A stretch of DNA of 64,000 bases from Fastidiosipila sp963510375 (GTDB lineage: Bacteria > Bacillota > Clostridia > Saccharofermentanales > Fastidiosipilaceae). Numbering within the stretch: position 1 is the first letter of the stretch; each line of letters opens with the position of its first letter. The DNA is taken from contig CAUPES010000003.1 in the NCBI GenBank assembly GCA_963510375.1, positions 44,902 through 108,901 of the forward strand. Direction: 5' to 3'. A program made the position numbers and the translations under genes. Under the pieces are notes generated by a model that searched no databases, was not told the DNA's origin, and saw only the letters and a list, made by a program, of their open reading frames with translations. Below are positions 36,505 to 46,426 of the stretch, in pieces.

Positions 36505-36644
36505 ATCTATTCAATAGGCTCCTTTTGAATGCTAAATTATCATTTTGGCATTAGATTTTCGAAAACATTTACTTTTGAAAACACTTTTTTGAAAAACCTT
36601 TCTTACAAAGTGCCCTCAAAAATCTTCTCGCCAAAACAAGTATA

Positions 36645-38198
36645 CTAAAATTCTTCTTCAACGTAGCGTTCTGGATAAGTTCTTTGCAAGTAGTTTTCTA
36701 CCGGACCACTCAAACGCTTATCCAAAGTAAATTCCAGCTCCATTTTCTCCCCAAAGTTTTCAGACAATAAATTACCGTTATCTTTAATATAAGCGTACAA
36801 CGAACTTTCTTCATATGGTAGCTCTAATCTATAAGATTTTTGTCTATACGCTAAGAATTCTGCAACAATTTGTAAAACCTTATCCAAGCCTTCCCCTGTA
36901 ACTGCTGAAGTCGGTACTACTCTAAATTTATCACTCTCTTTGATATGACTGAAAGCTTCGATATTCTGAGGAGTAGCAATATCCGCTTTGTTCAATAATA
37001 GAATACGAGGTTTATCTGCAGCTTCTAATCTAGATAGCTCATCTTCTACTATCTGCAATTGCTCTTTCGCCTCAGGATCTGAAACATCTAAAACTTGTAA
37101 AATTAGATCGCTATTACTTACTTCTGTAAGCGTAGACTTAAACGCTTCAACCAACTCATGTGGTAATTTACGAATAAAACCAACAGTATCTGCCAAAATA
37201 ACATGACTACCATCAGGCAAGCGTAAATCTCTAAAGGCTGAGTCTAACGTTGCAAAAACCTGGTCCATCGCATACAAATCAGAATCTGTAAGTTTATTAA
37301 TTAATGTAGATTTGCCAGCATTAGTATAACCAACCATGGCTACTATTGTTTGTCCCTGCTCGTCACGTTTCTCACGTTCTTTTTCACGGCGAGTTGAAAC
37401 TTTCTTAAGTTCACGTCTAAGATTATTAATTCTATTCCTAATGTGACGTCTATCTCTCTCTAGCTGAGTCTCACCAGGACCTCTTGTACCAATACCACCA
37501 CCAAGTCTACTCATCTCCTCGTTGATCAGGCTAACTCGACCTAATCTATAACTATATTGAGCAAGTTCAACTTGCAATTTACCTTCCTTCGTACTTGCTC
37601 TACGAGCAAAAATATCTAGAATGACTAATGTTCTATCAAGGACTCGCATTTTAGATAATTCTTGGATATTTCGAATTTGGCTACCACTCAATGGATCATC
37701 AAAGATCAAAGTGTCACATCCCATAGCTTTAGCATATTCCGCTATTTCAATAATTTTACCCTTACCTAAATATGTTGATGCACTTACATTATTTCGATTT
37801 TGATAATCTGCACCAAGAACCATGGCTCCACAGGTTTCTGCTAGTTCTTTGAGCTCGAGTAATGATCTTTGTGTTCTATCTATAGACTCAGGACCTTGGC
37901 CCAAATTCAAACCTACAAGGTAAGCAATCTCAGCTTCACCTCTTTGGCTACGACCAGACTCCTGCCCTGTTAACCCGACTGAATCATAATTGTCCTCTTG
38001 GGTAAACATGGACTCTACGTTAAAGTCTTCATCAACAAAATCCATTCTAGTAGAGCTATCTTCAGGATAAAAAGCATCGTCATCTTGTAGCTCGTCTTCT
38101 AGTGCATAATCTTCTGCATCTGCATACATATCATCCTGCAAGTCATAATTCTCTATATCTTCGGATATAAATTCATCTCTATCTGGTGTGTATATCAA
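36645..38198 (-). CDS. hflX: GTPase HflX with acidic N-terminal extension
   Basis: 517 residues; typical HflX is about 420. The HflX domain starts near residue 90 (AYLVGLNLGQ), with GLGGGIGTRGPGETQLE-type loop, the G domain (GYTNAGKS near 288, DTVGFIRKLP near 335, NKAD) and a short C-terminal domain. It rescues or splits stalled ribosomes. The first ~85 residues are extremely acidic (Asp/Glu/Tyr rich) and are not a family feature. Start is TTG at 38198 with GGAG eight bases upstream; no in-frame ATG has a better SD. Confidence 0.95.
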   Translation of the reverse strand: MIYTPDRDEFISEDIENYDLQDDMYADAEDYALEDELQDDDAFYPEDSSTRMDFVDEDFNVESMFTQEDNYDSVGLTGQESGRSQRGEAEIAYLVGLNLGQGPESIDRTQRSLLELKELAETCGAMVLGADYQNRNNVSASTYLGKGKIIEIAEYAKAMGCDTLIFDDPLSGSQIRNIQELSKMRVLDRTLVILDIFARRASTKEGKLQVELAQYSYRLGRVSLINEEMSRLGGGIGTRGPGETQLERDRRHIRNRINNLRRELKKVSTRREKEREKRDEQGQTIVAMVGYTNAGKSTLINKLTDSDLYAMDQVFATLDSAFRDLRLPDGSHVILADTVGFIRKLPHELVEAFKSTLTEVSNSDLILQVLDVSDPEAKEQLQIVEDELSRLEAADKPRILLLNKADIATPQNIEAFSHIKESDKFRVVPTSAVTGEGLDKVLQIVAEFLAYRQKSYRLELPYEESSLYAYIKDNGNLLSENFGEKMELEFTLDKRLSGPVENYLQRTYPERYVEEEF

Positions 38199-38300
38199 TC
38201 AAGCATCTCCATTCTTATATTCTTTTACTTAATTATAAAGCAAAGCGAACTTAAATGCTTTTCAATATTCACTGTTCTGCAGATATCGTACGTTTTCATC

Positions 38301-39371
38301 TTAAGACCTAATAAATATAGATAACAAGAATCCCAAGATTAAACCAATAGCTGATATTAATATATAGTTCGCAGAGAATTTCGACCAATTAACTTTGCCC
38401 TTACCTCTTACCATCATTACTACATAATAGGCTACTAATCCTACAACTAGAACGAATACATTCGCAGTTAAAGAGTTGTAATTATACTTGAATATTTTCA
38501 TAAATATCCAAGTATATGCACCTATACCGAAAGCATAAGTCATAACGGAATAGAACCTTGGTAATTGCTCTTCTGAATTAATATTCTCTACCTTATATTC
38601 GGTAAAATTCTTCAATGTCCAGACAATGAGAACAACAGTTAAAAAGACAAAGATAAATACCATTAATAGATGCAAGTAAAAATCTTCATTAACAGTTAAT
38701 GAGACGATGTTAGTAAATGGATTTAATAAGTCTAAAACTTTGTCAAAGCCCCTATGAATTACATTAGGATAAGGTATTACAATACATTCTTTAAGAATAT
38801 CCCAATAAATAACTGGTAACAAGAAAGCAACAACACTATAAATAACTGCACTACCTAAATTGGTTGTACTTGTCATAATAAATGTAGTTAGAACTAAGCA
38901 AAAGAAGGCCATTAATGCTAATGCTATAATATAAATTATATACTTATGTAATGGCATTAGATCTGCTGTTAACGTCTTGACTCCCAGATAAACAATTCCC
39001 CCATTAACAATAGCGAAAATAGTATATGGTATAAGGAAAAGCCAATAAGTATTTATCACATCAAAAAAGAGCAATTTCTCTCTAGGCAAATCAACAGAAA
39101 AGTATGTATCCAAATCATTGCTGTTATAGATACTCCTCAGTGTAATTAATGGTAGTATTGAGACTATTATCAAACCTATAAATGTAAATGTTACAAAAAG
39201 AAATTTCTCATATGGATATGGATAACTTTCTGTGTAAATGTGCAATTCATTTATATTTCTGACGCCGCTCCAAATTGACAAAGTTGTGAAGGTCAAAAAG
39301 GCAATAAATATACTGAAAAACAAGGCTGCATTTTTCTTGATAAAAACTTTAAAATAATTTTTGTATTTCAT
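38301..39371 (-). CDS. ABC-2 type permease subunit, YtrC/D-like
   Basis: 356 residues, eight or so membrane segments, with the DLDTYFSVDLPREKLLFFDVINTY segment near 83-108 that matches the corresponding YWSLPISRTKLF segment of the neighbouring permease. The two are likely paired halves of one exporter. It is the last gene of the four-gene YtrA-type operon and overlaps the previous gene by one base. The substrate is unknown; related Bacillus ytr operons respond to cell-wall-active antibiotics. Confidence 0.75.
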   Translation of the reverse strand: MKYKNYFKVFIKKNAALFFSIFIAFLTFTTLSIWSGVRNINELHIYTESYPYPYEKFLFVTFTFIGLIIVSILPLITLRSIYNSNDLDTYFSVDLPREKLLFFDVINTYWLFLIPYTIFAIVNGGIVYLGVKTLTADLMPLHKYIIYIIALALMAFFCLVLTTFIMTSTTNLGSAVIYSVVAFLLPVIYWDILKECIVIPYPNVIHRGFDKVLDLLNPFTNIVSLTVNEDFYLHLLMVFIFVFLTVVLIVWTLKNFTEYKVENINSEEQLPRFYSVMTYAFGIGAYTWIFMKIFKYNYNSLTANVFVLVVGLVAYYVVMMVRGKGKVNWSKFSANYILISAIGLILGFLLSIFIRS

Positions 39372-40981
39372 TACTTCATCCCCTTTTCATATTCTTCCAT
39401 TATAAGAGCATGATTTATATCTTGACCAAATATTTTGGAAAGTATTTTTACGTCATCGAAGTAGAAATTGTATTCTCGTTGCATTAATATTTCTCCATCG
39501 TTGCCGTAATATACAATTTTGACCAAAGCTTCTGAATATTCATTCTCTGGAACATCAGATTGATCCTCCCTTTCAATGGTTGTTCTTTGCTTAGTAGCTT
39601 TTATATGCAAGTCTCTAATCTGAGCAATCTCTTCTGGATTTTTAGTAACAATCCTCTTGAAGTGAGGTGTTATTCCTATACCATTAAATATTTCTGCGTA
39701 CTTTTCATCTTTCACAGATTGACTTTCCTTATACACGCCGTCATAAACAACCAGTTTAACTTCTTCTATTTCTATCAAATCAGGTACTGCTAGAGCAGAT
39801 TTTCTATCAATTTCCATGAATCCATAAAAGCTTGCACCAAAGGCTAGAACAGCAATCAATGTGTATGAAATTACAGTACTAAAAATCCTGGCTTTGCCAT
39901 GTTTCATAAACATATTGATTATGAAGAATACGACTAAACCTCCAGTGAAGATAGATGCAATATTTAGTGCATTATCTTTAATTTTATCCAGCAAGTCTAT
40001 TGAGTAATTAATGTCATTAAATACCATAGATTTAAACATGAATACCAAAACTATAACTACTGAAACAAAGACTATACTTGAGTAGAAATACTTGAACATA
40101 TAGGCAGAACCTATTCTATCGACATGTCTGCGCTTATATAAAAATGCTGATAATAACAATATCAATATAGCAACTGCTACATAAACACTTATCGCTAAAG
40201 CGTGATTAACTCCGTTATCATCTTCAAAGATTCTCAGCAGCAAACCGTTAATACTGAATAAATCCAAATATGAATCTGTGTTAGTGTCCAAGCTAGGTGT
40301 ATAACCTGGGAAATTATTAGTATATGACTTCACTAGTGAAATCAGCGCTACTGGCATATAGTTCAAAGCTACTGCACAAATGTACCCATTGAATGCACTT
40401 GTCGTCATAACAATAGATAAAATACTTAGTGATAATGAGAATAAACAAATTGTCAGAAGTACCACTGACCTAGATGCAATAGTTCCCAGTGTTGGTAAGA
40501 TTAAATTCTTACCAGTAAAATTAAACAAGTGCCCCAAGATAATCTGTAGATAGTAAGTCAATACAGTCGGTATTGCGACAATTACCCATACAAAAAATGT
40601 ATTCAGCATAAATAATTTAGTTCTAGATATAGGTAAACTCCAATATCTGTCCATTTTGTTTTTGTCATACAAGTAGCTAAATACCATAAATGGCAAAATG
40701 ATCATTAAAACCCTTGAGAAATATAAAAGATTTTGATCAGCTAATCCATTTGAATAATCAACATAGCCGAAAGCTGTCGAAAATGTTCCCGAATTATTAT
40801 TATTTACACTATCAGAAGTAATTATCATCATCACCCATGGTAATGTTGCTAGACCTAATAATGTAATTAGAACTCCGAAAACACTGTTCTTATGCTCTTT
40901 GAACATAAATGCAAAGTAATTCTTAAACACTTTCAGAGAATTATTTTTATCAAATTTTAAACTTACTTCATTTGCTCCCAT
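39371..40981 (-). CDS. ABC-2 type permease with C-terminal extracytoplasmic domain (DUF6449-like)
   Basis: 536 residues. About ten membrane segments run through residue ~410 (SVFGVLITLLGLATLPWVMM at the start, YDKNKMDRYWSLPISRTKLF near 105). A C-terminal soluble domain of about 130 residues (EIEEVKLVVYDGVY...) follows, as in the larger YtrC/D-type permeases. It lies one base after the ATPase gene's stop and pairs with the smaller permease downstream. Confidence 0.75.
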   Translation of the reverse strand: MGANEVSLKFDKNNSLKVFKNYFAFMFKEHKNSVFGVLITLLGLATLPWVMMIITSDSVNNNNSGTFSTAFGYVDYSNGLADQNLLYFSRVLMIILPFMVFSYLYDKNKMDRYWSLPISRTKLFMLNTFFVWVIVAIPTVLTYYLQIILGHLFNFTGKNLILPTLGTIASRSVVLLTICLFSLSLSILSIVMTTSAFNGYICAVALNYMPVALISLVKSYTNNFPGYTPSLDTNTDSYLDLFSINGLLLRIFEDDNGVNHALAISVYVAVAILILLLSAFLYKRRHVDRIGSAYMFKYFYSSIVFVSVVIVLVFMFKSMVFNDINYSIDLLDKIKDNALNIASIFTGGLVVFFIINMFMKHGKARIFSTVISYTLIAVLAFGASFYGFMEIDRKSALAVPDLIEIEEVKLVVYDGVYKESQSVKDEKYAEIFNGIGITPHFKRIVTKNPEEIAQIRDLHIKATKQRTTIEREDQSDVPENEYSEALVKIVYYGNDGEILMQREYNFYFDDVKILSKIFGQDINHALIMEEYEKGMK

Positions 40982-40982
40982 T

Positions 40983-41894
40983 TTAAGCCTCCGCTTTTGA
41001 AGAAGATCCTAGCTCTGAGCTATGATCAGAACCGCTATGCTTATTATCCATCTCAGCAACAAATATCTCTTCCATTGATACTGATAATGGGTTTAGCAAG
41101 ATTGGGTTTGTGCCTTTCAGTTGTTCTTCAACTTCTTCACCATGATAGATTACAGTAACCACTTTGTTATTTTGCTCTAAATATCGAAGCGGGATATTAT
41201 CGAATACACCAGCTGCTGGAGCTTCTTTATAACCTAACTGAACTTTGTGATAGTTATTATTTAATTCCTCTAATGTCTGGTCAAAGACTATCTGATTATT
41301 CTCAAGCAGAGCCATAGAGTCACAAATATCTTCTAACTCACGAATATTATGTGAACTAATAATTACTAACACACCTTCATCCTCCACCAGATGAATAAGC
41401 TCACGTTTAAGTGTGAGTCTCATTTTAGGATCCAAGCCATCAAAAGACTCATCCATTAGTAGTAATTTGGGGAGTGTACTCAAACCCAAGATAATAGCAC
41501 TCTGTCTCTTCAAACCTTTGGATAATTCATTAATTGGCTTAAGCTCATCAAAACTAAATTTCTTAAGCAACTCCTGATACCTCTCTTCATCAAAATTCTT
41601 ATAGAAGCTCTTATAAAAATCTTTCATATCTCTTGTACTAAAGCGATTAAAATAAAAAGGTTCATCACTAACAAAGAATAGTTCACTTCTGTCAACTTTA
41701 GTAGAAACACCATTGAAAAATATTTCGCCCTCATTGTAGTTATAAACATTACTGATGCAGCGTAGTAGAGTAGATTTACCAGCGCCGTTACTACCTATTA
41801 ATCCAACTATATTCCCTGAAGGCAATTCCCAATTCAGGTCAATCAAAACCTTGAAACCATTGAAATCCTTATTTAAACTATTTATCTTAAGCAT
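40983..41894 (-). CDS. ABC transporter ATP-binding protein, YtrB-like
   Basis: 303 residues with Walker A GSNGAGKST (34-42), the variant signature LSKGLKRQ (about 122-129) typical of ABC-2 exporters, Walker B LLLMDESFDGLDP, and the H-loop SSHNIRELED. A C-terminal regulatory tail of ~90 residues ends in a Ser/Gly-rich stretch. It powers the two permeases encoded next. Overlaps the GntR gene by eight bases. Confidence 0.93.
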   Translation of the reverse strand: MLKINSLNKDFNGFKVLIDLNWELPSGNIVGLIGSNGAGKSTLLRCISNVYNYNEGEIFFNGVSTKVDRSELFFVSDEPFYFNRFSTRDMKDFYKSFYKNFDEERYQELLKKFSFDELKPINELSKGLKRQSAIILGLSTLPKLLLMDESFDGLDPKMRLTLKRELIHLVEDEGVLVIISSHNIRELEDICDSMALLENNQIVFDQTLEELNNNYHKVQLGYKEAPAAGVFDNIPLRYLEQNNKVVTVIYHGEEVEEQLKGTNPILLNPLSVSMEEIFVAEMDNKHSGSDHSSELGSSSKAEA

Positions 41895-42249
41895 GCTTTA
41901 ACACCTCCATTGAAATATTTTCTAACTTTTCTTTTGTTAGACCTAGGCTTAGATATTTATTAAAAATATTATCTATTTCTTTGCGAGCATCGGACTCAAC
42001 CTCTGTAGCCAAATCAACTTTTGCTACAAAAGCTCCACTCTTTGGAACTGTAACAATAATGCCTTTGTACTCTAATTCTGTATAGGCTCTAGCCACAGTA
42101 TTAGCATTTACTCCAAGATCCTGAGCAAGGCTTCGTATTGATGGCAATTTCTCGCCTTCTTCCCAGACACCAGTCCCCACTAATAACACCACTTTATCTA
42201 TGATCTGTTGGTAAATAGGGCGTTTATCTCTTCCATCTATATTTAACAA
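41887..42249 (-). CDS. GntR-family repressor, YtrA subfamily
   Basis: 120 residues. A winged helix (PIYQQIIDKVV...GEKLPSIRSLAQDLGVNANTVARAYTELEYKGII) is followed by the short ~40-residue helical tail of the YtrA subfamily, which has no large effector domain. First gene of the operon with the ABC transporter. The promoter upstream carries three phased TGTAC repeats overlapping the -10, a likely autorepression site. Start is TTG with SD GGGAGG. Confidence 0.92.
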   Translation of the reverse strand: MLNIDGRDKRPIYQQIIDKVVLLVGTGVWEEGEKLPSIRSLAQDLGVNANTVARAYTELEYKGIIVTVPKSGAFVAKVDLATEVESDARKEIDNIFNKYLSLGLTKEKLENISMEVLKHA

Positions 42250-42349
42250 TTAAAACACCTCCCGATTAAAAACTTCTTCAAAAATCTCTACAAAAAATCA
42301 CTAAATTAAAAAATCACTGAATTAATCATTTTCTTAAAATTAACTCATC

Positions 42350-42394
42350 TGTACCATCTGTACTAATTGTACTACTACAGTTTTTATTTTACAA
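42350..42394 (-). promoter_or_regulatory. Promoter and operator of the YtrA-type operon
   Basis: On the minus strand TTGTAA (42389-42394) and TACAAT (42366-42371) are 17 bases apart. TGTAC occurs at 42350, 42359 and 42368 with an exact 9-base period, giving overlapping GTAC-N5-GTAC palindromes across and just after the -10. This is where a GntR autorepressor would be expected to bind. The divergent trmB gene starts about 75 bases to the right of this site. Confidence 0.6.
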
Positions 42395-42450
42395 GCAGTT
42401 TAAAATTTATGTTACACTCTTAGTATTATTTTTTGTGAGGCAAGATTAAT

Positions 42451-43167
42451 ATGCGTTTTAGATATAAACCATGGGCATTGCCAGAGATTGAGGCTAGCCC
42501 ATTTGTGTGTACAAATCCGGAAGATTATAAGAATAATTGGTCTAACTTTTTTGACAATCCTGAACTACCTCTAAGTTTAGAATTAGGTTGCGGCAAAGGT
42601 AAATTTTTGCTGGAGCTCTCCCAAAGTAGACCAGATTACAACTACCTTGGCATAGATATAGAAGTTCTTGCAGTGGCTAAAGCTAACCGCCTAATTGCAC
42701 CTCTAGAACCTAAAAATGCCAGACTTTTGAACTATGATATTTCTAAAATATATGATTATTTTGCAGAAAATGAAGCCAGCGAAATCTTCATAAACTTCCC
42801 TAACCCTTGGCCAAAAACTCGTCATAACAAACGTCGCCTAACTCACCCTAGACAACTAATTCAATACAGAAAAATATTGAAAGACTACGGTGAAATTTGG
42901 TTTAAGACTGATGATCAAGAGCTTTATGAAAAGAGTTTAGAATACTTTGAACTGATGAATTTCAAGATTCTTAATTCAACTGAAAATTTAGTAACTGATT
43001 CCACTCAAGACCCTCGCTCTATTCTGACTGAATACGAAGAACGTTGGAGAAATGATGGTATTAATATCAAAGCTATTTATGTGCAAAAACTTCCTGGAAA
43101 CGAGGAAGAACTCGCTGAAATTGCTAGAAATTACAAAGATGAAAGAGATCCAAAGTTTCGTAATTAA
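42451..43167 (+). CDS. trmB: tRNA (guanine-N7-)-methyltransferase
   Basis: 238 residues. SAM-binding LELGCGKGKFLLELS near 46-60, the YLGIDIEVLAVAKAN segment, and the family signature INFPNPWPKTRHNKRRL near 113-129. Methylates G46 in the variable loop of tRNAs. It has a GTGAGG SD eight bases before ATG. It is divergent from the YtrA-type operon and ends in a terminator. Confidence 0.96.
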   Translation: MRFRYKPWALPEIEASPFVCTNPEDYKNNWSNFFDNPELPLSLELGCGKGKFLLELSQSRPDYNYLGIDIEVLAVAKANRLIAPLEPKNARLLNYDISKIYDYFAENEASEIFINFPNPWPKTRHNKRRLTHPRQLIQYRKILKDYGEIWFKTDDQELYEKSLEYFELMNFKILNSTENLVTDSTQDPRSILTEYEERWRNDGINIKAIYVQKLPGNEEELAEIARNYKDERDPKFRN

Positions 43168-43216
43168 ATAGATTTTATTAAGTACTTTTCAATAAGATTT
43201 TATTAGTTAAAACCAG

Positions 43217-43280
43217 AAACCCTTTAGGCACGAAGTGAAAATTTAATTTCAGCAAACTTAAAGGGTTTTTATATTTTATT
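43217..43280. terminator. Terminator after trmB
   Basis: AAACCCTTTA and TAAAGGGTTT enclose an inner TGAAA/TTTCA pairing, followed on the plus strand by TTATATTTTATTTT. The minus-strand side is also T-rich further out, so it may serve the convergent metallohydrolase gene too. Confidence 0.75.
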
Positions 43281-43310
43281 TTCAGCGTTGTTCAGGATAA
43301 TTTCAAAAAT

Positions 43311-44945
43311 CTACCTACCACTTAACATGTTGAAGTCCATCAAATTATCTTCTAGCTCATTTAATTTACGCAACATAGCTTGACGTTTCTCTCTATCCAT
43401 GTCATTGCTATCAATCTCTCTATCCTCAATTTCAGCAAGCATAAGCTTAATTTTGTCAATCTGTTTATCGAGAAGTGCTCTTTCTCTCAACTCATTAGCC
43501 TCACTAACTTCATGCATGTCAATCTCATCCAAGTCATTAAAGTTTAAATCAACATAAGAGTGTAAACCTGGCGTCTCAACTTTAATATCCAGTTCTGTTT
43601 GGATCAAATCTCTGAGCGGATACATCTCGTCTTCTTCACCATGAACAAGGAAGATTCTATTAGGCTTACGTTCATAACGCTTCAACCACTCCATAATAAA
43701 TGCCTGGTCTGCATGAGCACTAAATCCTGGCATATTATAAATTTGAGCATTATTCGCAATCCACTCTCCAGCTAATTTAATTTTATCTATACCATCTAAT
43801 ATAAGTCGACCTGCAGTACCTCGTGCCTGATAACCAACAAATATGACAGCATTTTTCTCATCCCAGAGATGATGCTTCAAATGATGAACTACTCTACCAC
43901 CAGTAGCCATACCACTTGCAGAGATAATTACTTTTGGTGAGCTGTCAGCATTTAGGGATTTAGATTCTTCAACAGTACTTGTGTAATACAAGTTTGGGAA
44001 TGTAAAGATATTATCTCCACTTCGGATCAACTCCTGAGCCTCTTCGTGCAAAATGCTTGTATTCTCTGTGAAAACCTTTGTCGCACGAACTGCAAGAGGG
44101 CTATCTACAAAGAATTTAATTGGATTAGTCTGACCACCGTGAGTAAGTTCATAGTGCTTATTTAATTCATAAATAATCTCTTGCGTTCTTCCAACAGCAA
44201 AACTAGGAATAATTACAGTACCACCGTCTGAAGTAACTTTCTCTATTGTACTCATTAAATTCTCAAGAGAGTCACCGTAATTTGAATGCAATGTATTCCC
44301 ATAAGTTGATTCCATAATTATATAATCAGCTGAATCTATATATTCTGGATCATTGATTAAGGAGTGACCTTTTACACCCAAATCTCCAGTAAAAACTAAT
44401 TTAGCAGTCTTATCAGCTTCCGTTATCCAAATTTCAATAATGGCAGAACCTAATATGTGACCAGCATCTCTAAATCTGACTTTTATATTTTCACTTACTT
44501 GAAATATTTCATCATATCTGTATGTTTCAAAAAGACCCATAGTCTTGTCAACATCCGCTTGCTCGTACAACGGTTCAATCAAAGTCTGTCCTTTACGCTC
44601 ACGTTTGCGATTTTCCCATTCAGCATCTGACTCTTGAATATGAGCTGAATCAGATAACATTATTTCAGCTAAATCTTTGGTTGCTGGAGTCGTATAAATT
44701 TTACCGTTGAAACCTGCTTTTACTAGCTTAGGCAACCTACCACTGTGGTCGATATGAGCATGTGACAAAATAACAAAATCAATATCACTGGCGGCAAAAG
44801 GTAGTTCATCAAAATTCAACTTTTCTTCTTGCTTAGAACCTTGGAACATTCCCATATCTAACAGAAACTTTTCCCCATCTTTAGTTTCAATTAAGTGATT
44901 AGAACCAGTTACAAATCTTGCTGCTCCATTAAAATTTATTCTCAT
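43311..44945 (-). CDS. Beta-CASP metallo-beta-lactamase fold RNA hydrolase
   Basis: 544 residues. The zinc site HAHIDH (62-67) and further His in AGHILGSA and TGDLGVKG place it in the metallo-beta-lactamase fold. The beta-CASP motifs follow: ESTYGN, IPSFAVGRTQEIIYEL, SASGMATGGRVVHHL and MPGFSAHADQ. These proteins (YsH1/TTHA0252-like) are usually nucleases acting on RNA. The final ~60 residues form an acidic, charged helix not needed by the fold. It follows the AraC-type regulator gene by five bases and is probably co-transcribed. Confidence 0.9.
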   Translation of the reverse strand: MRINFNGAARFVTGSNHLIETKDGEKFLLDMGMFQGSKQEEKLNFDELPFAASDIDFVILSHAHIDHSGRLPKLVKAGFNGKIYTTPATKDLAEIMLSDSAHIQESDAEWENRKRERKGQTLIEPLYEQADVDKTMGLFETYRYDEIFQVSENIKVRFRDAGHILGSAIIEIWITEADKTAKLVFTGDLGVKGHSLINDPEYIDSADYIIMESTYGNTLHSNYGDSLENLMSTIEKVTSDGGTVIIPSFAVGRTQEIIYELNKHYELTHGGQTNPIKFFVDSPLAVRATKVFTENTSILHEEAQELIRSGDNIFTFPNLYYTSTVEESKSLNADSSPKVIISASGMATGGRVVHHLKHHLWDEKNAVIFVGYQARGTAGRLILDGIDKIKLAGEWIANNAQIYNMPGFSAHADQAFIMEWLKRYERKPNRIFLVHGEEDEMYPLRDLIQTELDIKVETPGLHSYVDLNFNDLDEIDMHEVSEANELRERALLDKQIDKIKLMLAEIEDREIDSNDMDREKRQAMLRKLNELEDNLMDFNMLSGR

Positions 44946-44950
44946 CTAGA

Positions 44951-46426
44951 CTACTCCTCACTTTCTGCACCTATTTCATTAGATCGCTTTCTAAACTCAC
45001 TCGGTGTACTATCCATATTCTTTTTAAAAATTCTCCTGAAATATGCAGGATCTTGATATCCAACCAAATAAGAAATCTCATTAACAGATAAGTCAGTATT
45101 ATCCAACAAAGAGCTAGCCTCTTCCATTCTTATGAAAGTCAAATATTCAGTAAAATTCATACCTGTAAGTTCTCGTAATTTCTCAGATGCATACGAGTCA
45201 CTATACCCAACCGCACTACTTGCGGAAACAAGATCAACAGGCTCTCTAAAGTGATCTTTAATATATTCTAATAGGCTCTCCCCAGCACTAGCTTGATTAT
45301 TTCCAACTGCAGTTTGAACAATATTGGCACAATTATCTTTAATGGAACTTCTTACTATACGAAGTAAATTATATAAATTTAGATACTTCCCGCAGAAGTT
45401 CTCGTAAACATCTAATCCTAGGACCCAGGAGAAGCTTTGCTCATCATATAAATTTTTTTGTCTTATCAAAAACAATGAATACAAGTTATAAGCTTCTTTA
45501 ATTGTCAAAGCATTACTATCCATATTTTCAAAATCTTTGAAAGCTGCATCTATAATACTCTCGGCATTATTCAAAGAAATTGCATTGTTCATTAATGACA
45601 GCAGTGCATAGTATATATCCCCAATTCTTCGGTAAAACCAAGACAAATTATCTGGATGCGCATCTCTGTAAGTTATCTTCGGTCCTTGCTTAGTAGGACT
45701 CATGAAGTACTGCCATGATAATTTATAGGCATTCATCAACTTAAGTTTGTAGTTATCATTACGTTTATTTATCTCTTGAATTCCTATACCTTTAAGCGAT
45801 TCGGAATATTTATAAGATTGGTCAAAAATCCAAGCATGATCAACAAGATATACCCAAGTACAATTGGTTAACTGCCCATACAGACTAGGCTTAAGGTCTA
45901 TTTCTGCTTCAATCTCTGCCCCATTACTAACAAGAATAATAGGATTCTCGTAATTTTTTAGTTCATTACGCAATTTTTTGAGATCGTTATTTCTTATCCA
46001 ATCTATGAAATTATTATTTTTTAAGACTGCTTCTTTTTCATTCTTAATTTTAAGTCTGACATCATTAAGAGCTCTAACAAATCTCTCCTTATTCAGAGGT
46101 TTCATAATTAACGCTTGTATACCTAGCTCTATGCCTTTCTTCGCATACATAAAATCTGGATGTCCTGAGATCAAAATACTTTTGGTTTTGCTTGAAAGTT
46201 CTTTAACTTTTTCTATCAACTCTAGTCCATTAAGCTCCCCTGCATGTGCATCGGTAATTAATAAATCTAATTTATGTCCCTCTTCTAAAATCTCAATCAC
46301 TTCCTGAGCATCTCTTGAGAACGCCAAAAGATTTAAGCCACTAGCGTTCCAATCTATACCGTTAAGTGAGGACTTAAGACCTGATCTGTCATCACCACAA
46401 ACTATTATATTAAGTAAATTTTCCAT
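44951..46426 (-). CDS. AraC-type response regulator, YesN-like, no kinase nearby
   Basis: 491 residues. A receiver domain (1-125) has the acidic pocket GDD near 11-13, the phospho-acceptor Asp59 (LLITDAHAG) and the Lys in MKPLNKERF. A helical middle region of ~250 residues is not recognised. Two AraC-type helix-turn-helices end the protein (VDLVSASSAVGYSDSYASE and LSVNEISYLVGYQDPAYF, about 390-475). No histidine kinase is encoded beside it; the metallohydrolase is its only operon partner. The targets are unknown. Confidence 0.88.
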   Translation of the reverse strand: MENLLNIIVCGDDRSGLKSSLNGIDWNASGLNLLAFSRDAQEVIEILEEGHKLDLLITDAHAGELNGLELIEKVKELSSKTKSILISGHPDFMYAKKGIELGIQALIMKPLNKERFVRALNDVRLKIKNEKEAVLKNNNFIDWIRNNDLKKLRNELKNYENPIILVSNGAEIEAEIDLKPSLYGQLTNCTWVYLVDHAWIFDQSYKYSESLKGIGIQEINKRNDNYKLKLMNAYKLSWQYFMSPTKQGPKITYRDAHPDNLSWFYRRIGDIYYALLSLMNNAISLNNAESIIDAAFKDFENMDSNALTIKEAYNLYSLFLIRQKNLYDEQSFSWVLGLDVYENFCGKYLNLYNLLRIVRSSIKDNCANIVQTAVGNNQASAGESLLEYIKDHFREPVDLVSASSAVGYSDSYASEKLRELTGMNFTEYLTFIRMEEASSLLDNTDLSVNEISYLVGYQDPAYFRRIFKKNMDSTPSEFRKRSNEIGAESEE

